Shown in pieces: positions 11,540 to 18,031 of a DNA stretch of 64,000 bases (positions are counted from its first letter, which is position 1; each line of letters begins with the position of its first letter). Both the position numbers and the translations under genes were made by a program. The notes beneath the pieces are model-generated. The model ran no database searches and was not told where the DNA came from. It saw nothing but the letters and a program-made list of their open reading frames with translations. This stretch comes from Deltaproteobacteria bacterium (GTDB lineage: Bacteria > Myxococcota_C > UBA6777), in the NCBI GenBank assembly GCA_002731275.1, contig PCBK01000031.1:1-64000 (forward strand). Reading direction: 5' to 3'.

Positions 11540-12904
11540 ATGTCCGATTCGTCACGTACAAAAGAGAACACGCTTCCGTCCTATTCGTCGGGGTATATGA
11601 TCTCCGAAGAGGATCTTGCCTATCGATGGGGTGAGGTGGAGGCGCTCTCCGAGGTCGATCCCCAGCTCGCGCTCGACAAACTCAACGCGCTTGCGGCTCT
11701 GATAGGTGAGACACAAGAGGTGCTCTTTTGGCGTGTGTTGCTCGCGCGGATGTCCGCACAGGAGTCCTTGCAAGATAGTGAGCAAAAGGAGTGGATGCGC
11801 GGCCTTGGGCGAGTGAAAGCCTTCGCTGAGCATGAACCCATGAGGGCATTTGCCGAGCTGGAGGAGCTAACCGTTCGTTTTGGTGAGATCCCAGAGATCC
11901 TCGACTGGCGCGATCGATTGACTCGTCACAAAGAATTATTTGCCCAAGCAGGCAGCCCTGGTCTTGGGATCGTCCCGACTGGTGAACATATCTTCTCTGA
12001 AGAGTTGCTCCCACCACCATCACCAGATCGTATCACCAATATGCCAGATAGAACGCTCATCGAACAAGAGCAGCCGACCTTCGATGAAGGGGACTTTGAG
12101 GTGGTCTCACGTGTGATCGACAAATGGAGAGGGGAGTCTCCCATACGATTTACGCAGGAGAGGGCGGCATCATTTGCTTCGGAGATCGAGCTGCACGAGC
12201 CTCCACCTTCGTACAAACATCGCAACGCGATGATTTTTTTGAAGGCGCTCCCTGACATCATCCCCGGCACACCACCGGGTGAGATACGTGCCGGGAAAGG
12301 CGAGCTGCGCGCGGTCAAAGAGTCCGATCTTGAAGAGGTCCCCGAGGGGCCTGACTTCCGGCGCTATGCGTTTATCATGATGGGGGTGATGAGTGTCTTG
12401 CTGTTTTGGTTATGGCTCGACACGAAAAGCGCCCACAAAGCGCCTGCCCCACCATCACCTCCAAAGCGCGTGCTTGCGAAAGTGGCCCCCTCAACACCGG
12501 ATACAACGCCCAAGCCTGTCTTGCTCGCTTCCTCCAAAAAACAAGAGCCCACTCCCGAGCCCTCGCAAGAGCCACAGCAAGAGATGGTCTCGGTGCGCGA
12601 CAGTGGGGCGCCTGAGGTGGCGGAGAAGTCGCCTACTGAGCAAGTCTTTGAGTACAGACAGCTCATCCCCTCTAAGAAAGAGATTGCGTCCAAAACACAC
12701 GGATTTCTACATGTGTATAGTCAGAAGCCTGTACTCATCCAGCTCGATCAAGATCTGACGAAGATACAAGTCCCTACCTATCGACCCATCCGTTTGCCTG
12801 CGGGATCACATACGATCACCTTTGAGACGCAAGAGCGCGACGTTGAAAAACAAATCCACATCGTCGCGGGTCAGCTTCATTACCTTGAGATTTTTCCGGA
12901 GTGA
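11540..12904 (+). CDS. Single-pass membrane protein with a C-terminal PEGA-like domain
   Basis: A 454-residue protein of unknown function. Residues ~1-270 are soluble, acidic and largely helical. A single membrane segment (YAFIMMGVMSVLLFWLWL) lies near residue 280. A Pro/Ser/Thr/Lys-rich linker follows, then a C-terminal beta domain ending RLPAGSHTITFE and LHYLEIFPE, which resembles a PEGA domain. PEGA modules are common in myxobacterial cell-surface and signalling proteins. The topology is probably N-in, C-out. The start has AAAGAGGA upstream. The gene ends 30 bp from the convergently transcribed Ro-like gene. Confidence 0.65.
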   Translation: MSDSSRTKENTLPSYSSGYMISEEDLAYRWGEVEALSEVDPQLALDKLNALAALIGETQEVLFWRVLLARMSAQESLQDSEQKEWMRGLGRVKAFAEHEPMRAFAELEELTVRFGEIPEILDWRDRLTRHKELFAQAGSPGLGIVPTGEHIFSEELLPPPSPDRITNMPDRTLIEQEQPTFDEGDFEVVSRVIDKWRGESPIRFTQERAASFASEIELHEPPPSYKHRNAMIFLKALPDIIPGTPPGEIRAGKGELRAVKESDLEEVPEGPDFRRYAFIMMGVMSVLLFWLWLDTKSAHKAPAPPSPPKRVLAKVAPSTPDTTPKPVLLASSKKQEPTPEPSQEPQQEMVSVRDSGAPEVAEKSPTEQVFEYRQLIPSKKEIASKTHGFLHVYSQKPVLIQLDQDLTKIQVPTYRPIRLPAGSHTITFETQERDVEKQIHIVAGQLHYLEIFPE

Positions 12905-12934
12905 ATGGCGTGTGGGGGAGAGAGTGAGAGAGGG

Positions 12935-14848
12935 TTATTTGATCGTGTCTGCAAATCCCATGACTTCGCTTACTTTGATCGTGCCGATGTTTTGTTTTCC
13001 TTCCTCGATCGTGATCTCGTCCTCTTCACAAAGACTGAGAGGTCTCTCTAGCTGGATATGACACTGGAAGGGCACATTGTCAGGAAATCCCATCTCCTCA
13101 TCCATCCACACCAGTTGGCCTGTCACGCGTGAATCGTGCGTCTTGAATTGGGCCTGGTATCCCTTGAAGATCGGCTTGTGACGGCCGCCTTGTGTCGAGT
13201 CAAACAGCTTGGCTGTGCCTTTGAACTCCAACGTCGGTGTGCGCATCTTCTCCTCGATCAAGGCTGGAGGAGGAGGCAGCGGCTTTTTGGGGTCGGGCCG
13301 TTTGGGGAGCTTTGTCTCCATGATCTCCATCAACAAGTCCAGTCGCGAAGGTCGCGTCAAAATGGGGATCAAGTTGGGGAGTGAGTAGTAATCGCCTGAA
13401 AACTTGTAGATGTCGATTGGGATGCCAGCGCGTTGGCACCGACTCTCAAGCAGCTCTCGTTCTGATCGCAACTTGACGACGATGACAGTTGGGTACATCG
13501 ACAACTCTTCCTGGTACTTTTTGAACTCATCGACAAAGTAGGGGGCCGTGTTCTCTTCGCCGTCTGTGACGATGATGATCTGCTCGACACGTTGTTTTTG
13601 TCGTCTCATCCACTGGATAGGAGCGCCGATGGAGGTCATCCCATTGGGTTGCAAGCCACGAAAGGCTTGTCGCCAGTCTTCGAGCATATCGCTCTCAGGT
13701 GGTTGGATAGGGTACGGCATCGTGTCAAAGGCATAGACGAGCAGACCACGTGTACAGAGGTGGGCGATCATCGAACCGAGGCGTTGTCCGACCTCGATGG
13801 CGACGGACATAGAGGAGGATTTGTCGATCAGCAACGCCGTGGAGCGTTGGATCGTCCCTTTGTCGAGCAGGCGTTCCTCTGTGACCTCTTGGAGGGCTTC
13901 GACGATGGTGATGCTACGTTCACGCTCCATCTCCATGGAGTCCATCTTGATCTGATCGAGCGCCTTTTGTGCCTTGAAGGTCGACACGCGTCTATCTTTT
14001 TGGGCCTCCTGGATTTTTTTGAGGACCAACTCTTCGACGTTTTTGCGTTGAAAACACTTTCTTGCGCGCAAGTTACCGAGGTTGTTGATCACCTCTTGAG
14101 GGGTCATCGAACGGATCAGTGGGATCGCGACGTGTCCGAATTCGTAGCGTGAGATCAGTGTGCTCGCGATGCGATAGGGGATCCTGTGTTGTTCGAGGAT
14201 CTTGACCTTGTCACTTGTTTTCGTGGCTCGACCGAGCATTCGGATCTTTCCAGGGAGCGTGTCTGGTGGTGGCTCTTCAGCGAAGAGCAGCTTTTGCGCG
14301 AGCTCGCCAGGCTGGATGCGTAGACCTGCGTACAATCTCTTGAGCGCTTTTCGCTGTTGAACGGCCAAATGCTCGAAACGTTTGGGTTTGGATTCGTGGT
14401 TGTGTAGGTAACGCCGGATCTCCGTGCGCATAGAGCGAGGGATGTTTTTGCCCAGGCCAGTGCGTTGTGTCGAGAGTTCTTCGATCTCTTCGGGTGTAAA
14501 AGCCTCCAGCCACTCAGGATCGAGCGCTTCTTTGTTGCGGATGACTTTTCCCTTGATCAAGTCCACGAGGCGGGAGATCTGGTATGGGGGAAGCTTCCAT
14601 AGTAGCGCGAGCCCAACGTCTCTGTGCCCGTCAAATTGACTCAAGCACAGCGCAGAGATAAAGAGCTCTTTGTGGTCGCGGACTTCACCGTGTTTGTGGT
14701 ACCACACCGCCAGATGCATGTAGAAGAGCGGGTCGGCGACGGACAGTTTTTGGTGGAGACCCCAAAGTGGCTCGATTTTTCTGTGAGGTGTACTCAACAG
14801 GCTGTTGAGCAATCCAAGGCGTCGGTCTTGTTCTGGTTGTTGCGTCAT
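12935..14848 (-). CDS. Ro60/Rsr-type protein (TROVE-VWA) fused to an EF-Tu domain 3
   Basis: Ro-family RNA-binding ring protein with an added translation-factor domain. Numbering is from the 640-residue ORF-track start (14857); I prefer ATG 14848, which has ACAGGA upstream. Residues ~15-335 are helical repeats resembling TROVE; EVINNLGNLRARKC and RRVSTFKAQKAL match the corresponding Ro60 helices in pattern. Residues ~339-500 are a VWA domain with a complete MIDAS set: DKSSS (345), a Thr near 408, and TDGEEN (431). After a Pro-rich linker, residues ~538-637 match EF-Tu domain 3: GGRHKPIFKGYQAQF, RVTG, P-DNV and IEEGKQNIG. The Arg, Gln and Glu-Gly positions that in EF-Tu contact the tRNA T-stem are kept. 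There is no GTPase domain. Three tRNA-like RNAs are encoded just upstream on the same strand. Confidence 0.88.
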   Translation of the reverse strand: MTQQPEQDRRLGLLNSLLSTPHRKIEPLWGLHQKLSVADPLFYMHLAVWYHKHGEVRDHKELFISALCLSQFDGHRDVGLALLWKLPPYQISRLVDLIKGKVIRNKEALDPEWLEAFTPEEIEELSTQRTGLGKNIPRSMRTEIRRYLHNHESKPKRFEHLAVQQRKALKRLYAGLRIQPGELAQKLLFAEEPPPDTLPGKIRMLGRATKTSDKVKILEQHRIPYRIASTLISRYEFGHVAIPLIRSMTPQEVINNLGNLRARKCFQRKNVEELVLKKIQEAQKDRRVSTFKAQKALDQIKMDSMEMERERSITIVEALQEVTEERLLDKGTIQRSTALLIDKSSSMSVAIEVGQRLGSMIAHLCTRGLLVYAFDTMPYPIQPPESDMLEDWRQAFRGLQPNGMTSIGAPIQWMRRQKQRVEQIIIVTDGEENTAPYFVDEFKKYQEELSMYPTVIVVKLRSERELLESRCQRAGIPIDIYKFSGDYYSLPNLIPILTRPSRLDLLMEIMETKLPKRPDPKKPLPPPPALIEEKMRTPTLEFKGTAKLFDSTQGGRHKPIFKGYQAQFKTHDSRVTGQLVWMDEEMGFPDNVPFQCHIQLERPLSLCEEDEITIEEGKQNIGTIKVSEVMGFADTIK

Positions 14849-14881
14849 CGCAAGCATCCTGTCAGGTGGTCCGGGGAAGAG

Positions 14882-14890
14882 AAAAAGGGT
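14882..14890 (-). terminator. U-tract after tRNA-like RNA C
   Basis: On the minus strand the GCACGG-CCCCCC 3' arm of the closing stem is followed by ACCC and five T residues. Together with the very stable G6/C6 stem this looks like a transcript end, about 25 nt before the Ro-like start codon. Read-through into the Ro-like gene is possible. Confidence 0.45.
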
Positions 14891-15021
14891 GGGGGGCCGT
14901 GCAAGTTTCTGAAGTGGTGTTTACAAAATGGGACTTGAACCCACAACTTCCTGATTAAGAGTCAGATGCTCTATCCAACTGAGCTATTTGTACACTCCAG
15001 GGGTAAGGACACGGTCCCCCC
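14891..15021 (-). ncRNA. tRNA-like Y RNA candidate C (Lys-type anticodon loop CTT)
   Basis: A ~131-nt RNA. The tip (14922-14992) is a cloverleaf with acceptor-like stem TACAAA/TTTGTA, D-stem GCTC/GAGC with GG in the loop, anticodon loop CTCTTAA, and T-arm GTGGG-TTCAAGT-CCCAT. The acceptor continues into an inner stem CTGGAGTG/CACTTCAG, offset by a 5-nt bulge AACAC. An internal loop (CCTTACCC/AAACTT) leads to an outer stem GGGGGG-A-CCGTGT/GCACGG-CCCCCC. Because the 3' strand runs on past the acceptor, a normal CCA end is not formed, so this is probably a tRNA mimic rather than a tRNA-Lys. The organisation matches YrlA-type Y RNAs next to an Rsr gene. A degenerate true tRNA gene is the alternative. 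Confidence 0.75.
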
Positions 15022-15023
15022 AT

Positions 15024-15031
15024 AAAAAGGG
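15024..15031 (-). terminator. U-tract after tRNA-like RNA B
   Basis: CCC followed by five T residues comes directly after the closing stem of RNA B on the minus strand. This is the same CCCTTTTT arrangement as after RNA C, so each RNA may carry its own 3' end signal. Confidence 0.4.
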
Positions 15032-15032
15032 C

Positions 15033-15159
15033 GAGAGTCGCGTAAGTTCGCAAAGTGGTGTTTACAAAATAGGATTTGAACCTATAACCATTTTCATGAC
15101 AAGAAAATACCCTACCAGATTGGGCTATTTGTACACTCTGCATGTAAGGACGCGATCTC
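15033..15159 (-). ncRNA. tRNA-like Y RNA candidate B (Asp-type anticodon loop GTC)
   Basis: A ~127-nt RNA with the same plan as RNA C. The cloverleaf at 15063-15133 has the identical acceptor-like stem TACAAA/TTTGTA, D-stem GCCC/GGGT, anticodon loop TTGTCAT (GTC), and T-arm ATAGG-TTCAAAT-CCTAT. The inner stem is GCAGAGTG/CACTTTGC with bulge AACAC. The internal loop is CCTTACAT/GAACTT. The outer stem is GAGA-TCGCGT/ACGCGA-C-TCTC. The inner and outer stems differ from RNA C by paired changes, which supports the fold. The acceptor lacks the pairs expected of tRNA-Asp. It sits 11 nt upstream of RNA C. Confidence 0.75.
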
Positions 15160-15237
15160 TCATCAAGCTGATCTATCCGCCTTTGCGGAAGAATACATCC
15201 ATCAAAAAAGATGGTCGTGTATGGCTGTAGAGAGGGT

Positions 15238-15366
15238 CGGAACCGTGCGAGTTCGCAAAGTGGTGATTACAAAGTAGGACTTGAACCTACAGTATTCTCC
15301 ATCCAAAGGAAACGCCTTTCCAGTTAGGCTATTTGTACACTCTGCATGTAAGGGCACGGATTTCCG
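15238..15366 (-). ncRNA. tRNA-like Y RNA candidate A (Pro-type anticodon loop TGG)
   Basis: A ~129-nt RNA, first of the array. The cloverleaf at 15268-15337 has acceptor-like TACAAA/TTTGTA, D-stem GCCT/AGGC, anticodon loop TTTGGAT (TGG), and T-arm GTAGG-TTCAAGT-CCTAC. The inner stem is GCAGAGTG/CACTTTGC with bulge ATCAC. The internal loop is CCTTACAT/GAACTC. The outer stem is CGGAA-AT-CCGTGC/GCACGG-TTCCG. About 30 nt downstream, GACCATCTTTTTT could serve as its 3' end. It is separated from RNA B by 78 nt that contain no further copy. Confidence 0.72.
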
Positions 15367-15404
15367 AGAATGTAGCTCGTTCTCAAGTGAGATAGCGAGT
15401 ACGT

Positions 15405-15434
15405 AGAGTACACAAAAAAGTATACTCTCGTCAA
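15405..15434 (-). promoter_or_regulatory. Promoter for the tRNA-like RNA array
   Basis: On the minus strand TTGACG (15434-15429) and TACTCT (15410-15405) are spaced by 18 bp. This places a start near 15398, about 30 nt upstream of the closing stem of RNA A. It lies in the space between the kinase gene's stop codon (15491) and the array, so the RNAs need not depend on kinase transcription. Confidence 0.5.
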
Positions 15435-15490
15435 TGCATACGTTCATATCTTGAGAAAGTTCGAAGTATTTGTCGAAAGTCTCGGTACAT

Positions 15491-17917
15491 CTATCGATCG
15501 AGATCGAGGCAAGGGCGAAAACTGACGAGCGGCGTGCAAGCGTCAGCGTGTTCGCTGTCTCTTCTATAGACACGGGCATTATCGGGTTCAATGGTCGAAG
15601 GACAACCTCGCAGGCTGTAAAAGCGCGCTCGATCTTCGCCTTGGATGACGGGGTCTTTGTCGCGAAGTTGACGCAGCCAACGTGTGTCGTACTCATCCGC
15701 GACCCACTGCTGAGCGTTGCCCATGCAGTCGAGCAATCCGTAAGGAGAGGCTCCTTGCTGGTGTGCAGAGACGGGCGCGGTGAGCACCCTGTTGTATCCA
15801 ATCTGTGCGAGTGGCGCGTCTGTGTCTGCTTGTCCAGGAGGTGTGTTTCCCCAGGGATACAGCGCGCCATCTGTCCCACGTGCCGCAGCTTCCCATTGGG
15901 CTTCACTTGGCAGTGAGAGCCCGTAAAAATCACAAAATGCCCACACGTGGAGCATGGAGACGTTTGTGATAGGGTGCTCTTCACTCCCTTCGACAGGCGC
16001 TTCGTTGCGCCAATGAGCCAGGTATTGGGGGTGAGCTTCGTCTCCCTCCGGTTCGTAGCGACTCTCATTGAGAAAGCACTTCCACATGGCCTGTGTCACC
16101 ATTGTCCGCGCGAGCCAGAATGTCGAGAGTGTGACTTGTGTCTGTGGCTTCTCCTGTCGACGGGCTTTTTTGTCCCTTTTGTCCGCGCCTAGTGTAAACG
16201 TCCCACCTGGGATTTTACACAGCTCAAGGAGCGGAAGGCCTTCCTTGCTCAGCAAGATCATCGACTCGATCAATGGTGTGACTGGCAACAGCTGGCGTTG
16301 TTCATCAGTCAGTTCACGTGCGGCCAACCACTTGGGTGGTTTACGTGTGACGGGTGTGTCGAGCCAACGGGGACGCTTTCGATCTGAGTTGTCTCGGATC
16401 TTGGGCCAGTAACGAAGGGGCTCATCTGAGCCTGCCTGTGTGACGACCAGCTCATCACGTCGCTTGTCTTTGGGCTTGATATAGACCTTTTTGATGATCG
16501 TTTTGGTCGATGCTTTGCGACCTTCATGGGCGAGCGTCGTGTCTTGTGATGGGGCCGCTCGCAGCGCTTTGCGCAACGCAGAGACAAACTTTCCTGCGGT
16601 CTGAAAACGCTGTGAAGGATCGTAAGACACGGCTTTTGCGTGTACGTCATCGACATCTTGTGGCAGTCCTTCGTGAAAATGCGAAGGTCCAGGCATCCCG
16701 CCCTGAAAGATTTTTCCTGTCAGCAATTGGTAGGTGATGATCCCCAGCGCGTAAATATCGGCTGGTGCGCCTAGCTCACCTTCTCCACTCAGCTGCTCCG
16801 GTGCCATGTAGTACACCGTCCCCATGATCTGCTGTCCCGCTCCTTTTGAACGCAAGCGCGCGATACCAAAGTCGATGATCTTGACGACTTGGTCGACGAG
16901 CAGGATATTTGCGGGTTTGAGGTCGAGGTGCAGGACACCTTTTTCGTGAGCGTGATCAAGTCCACTGGCCAACTGCTCCAACACATCCATCGTCTCTTGG
17001 TGCGAGAGAGGTGGTTGAAGTTGCCGACTCTTTGCGTCTTTGAGACGTGCATCAAGCGTCTGCCCTTTGACAAACTCCATCGTAAAAAAGAAGCCCAGAT
17101 CTTTGTCTTTTTCCAACGTCTTGACGCCGACAATATTGTGATGGGCGAGCCGCTCGTGGAGCGTCAACTCCTGGAGAAAGCGGCGTCTCATCTCGCTGAC
17201 GTTACCCGTTTGGTGAAGGGTTTTGATCGCGACGTCTTTCTGTGTCTCAGTGTCGTGTGCTCTCAACACTGTGCCCATTCCACCTCGCCCGAGTTCTTCG
17301 AGGACTCGATAACGTTCGGCGAGGAGAGGACCTTCGGCTGGAGTTGTTTGTGTTGGAACGTCGGGCGCAGGGGGAGCGTCGCCACCTGTCGCGAAGAAGT
17401 CCGCGCCATCTGATGGTGGTTGTTCTACAACGACATGTGGTTGTGGAGCTGCTTCTGGTGGCACTCCACCGCCTGTTGAAAAGATATCGACAGCCTCGAC
17501 GACCTCTTGGGTTGCTTGTGTTGTGACGGGTGTGGCCGAGGGTGCAGGTGCACTTGGAGGTGCGCCCCCACCCGTCGCGAAGATGTCGATCGCGTCGGCT
17601 GGCTCAGCCTGTGTTGTGGGTGCAGGAATGTGGATGGGTTGTGCTGTGAACGACGGTGTTGGTGTGGAGTCCATGCCTCCACCTGTCGCGAAGATGTCCG
17701 CTGCGTCAGCAGGACCTTCAACCGCTGCCAAAAATTGATTCCCTGTTGTGGGCGGTTCTGGTGCTGGTGTGGGCGGTGGAGATGAGACGGAAGAGGTTCC
17801 TCTGAGCATGGCCATCAACGTCTTTTTTTCTTCCTGGAACTCTTCATCACTTAGGATCCCTTGTTGATGTAATTCTCCCAATTGCTTGAGAGCCTGGTAG
17901 ATCTCGTCTCGTTTCAT
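15491..17917 (-). CDS. Ser/Thr protein kinase fused to an FGE-sulfatase-type domain
   Basis: An 808-residue cytoplasmic signalling protein. Residues 1-38 form a SHOCT-like helical hairpin (LGELHQQGILSDEEFQEEKK). Residues ~70-185 are a Pro/Ala linker with four copies of a D-[IF]-F-[AS]-T-G-G motif, starting near 74, 111, 144 and 173. The kinase domain spans ~203-465 with GRGGMGTV, an IKT lysine, DFG and APE. The catalytic loop reads HLDLKPAN, so it is a non-RD kinase that keeps the catalytic Asp. Residues ~570-808 form a formylglycine-generating-enzyme-like domain (IPGGTFTLG, LPSEAQWEAAARG, YPWGN, GLLDCMGNAQQWV, SFRPC). Such domains in kinases generally act as binding or C-type-lectin-like modules. 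The substrate is unknown. Confidence 0.9.
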   Translation of the reverse strand: MKRDEIYQALKQLGELHQQGILSDEEFQEEKKTLMAMLRGTSSVSSPPPTPAPEPPTTGNQFLAAVEGPADAADIFATGGGMDSTPTPSFTAQPIHIPAPTTQAEPADAIDIFATGGGAPPSAPAPSATPVTTQATQEVVEAVDIFSTGGGVPPEAAPQPHVVVEQPPSDGADFFATGGDAPPAPDVPTQTTPAEGPLLAERYRVLEELGRGGMGTVLRAHDTETQKDVAIKTLHQTGNVSEMRRRFLQELTLHERLAHHNIVGVKTLEKDKDLGFFFTMEFVKGQTLDARLKDAKSRQLQPPLSHQETMDVLEQLASGLDHAHEKGVLHLDLKPANILLVDQVVKIIDFGIARLRSKGAGQQIMGTVYYMAPEQLSGEGELGAPADIYALGIITYQLLTGKIFQGGMPGPSHFHEGLPQDVDDVHAKAVSYDPSQRFQTAGKFVSALRKALRAAPSQDTTLAHEGRKASTKTIIKKVYIKPKDKRRDELVVTQAGSDEPLRYWPKIRDNSDRKRPRWLDTPVTRKPPKWLAARELTDEQRQLLPVTPLIESMILLSKEGLPLLELCKIPGGTFTLGADKRDKKARRQEKPQTQVTLSTFWLARTMVTQAMWKCFLNESRYEPEGDEAHPQYLAHWRNEAPVEGSEEHPITNVSMLHVWAFCDFYGLSLPSEAQWEAAARGTDGALYPWGNTPPGQADTDAPLAQIGYNRVLTAPVSAHQQGASPYGLLDCMGNAQQWVADEYDTRWLRQLRDKDPVIQGEDRARFYSLRGCPSTIEPDNARVYRRDSEHADACTPLVSFRPCLDLDR

Positions 17918-18031
17918 CGCAAGAAACCTTTCGTCACGTAGAGGTAAAGGAATGTGTACAACTGGAATGTAAGTCGTAGGATATCACGGACGGCTTTGTG
18001 TGGGGAAGGGTTCGTTTGGTGGGGGGGGGGA

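Noticed and set aside
14911-14930. AGTGGTGTTTACAA on the plus strand, identical to part of a human Y RNA (hY3) as I recall it
   Set aside because: It is the complement of the conserved stem/bulge of the tRNA-like RNAs, whose strand is fixed by the D- and T-arms as minus. The match is most likely chance.
14922-15337. Annotation of the three cloverleaves as ordinary tRNA-Lys, tRNA-Asp and tRNA-Pro
   Set aside because: Identical acceptor stems for three identities, no CCA, a continuing covarying stem past the 3' side, and an adjacent Ro-like gene make functional tRNAs unlikely, though not impossible.
15202-16068. Minus-strand ORF of 288 codons overlapping the kinase-FGE gene
   Set aside because: Different frame of the same strand; the kinase frame carries the conserved FGE motifs. 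It also runs through RNA A.
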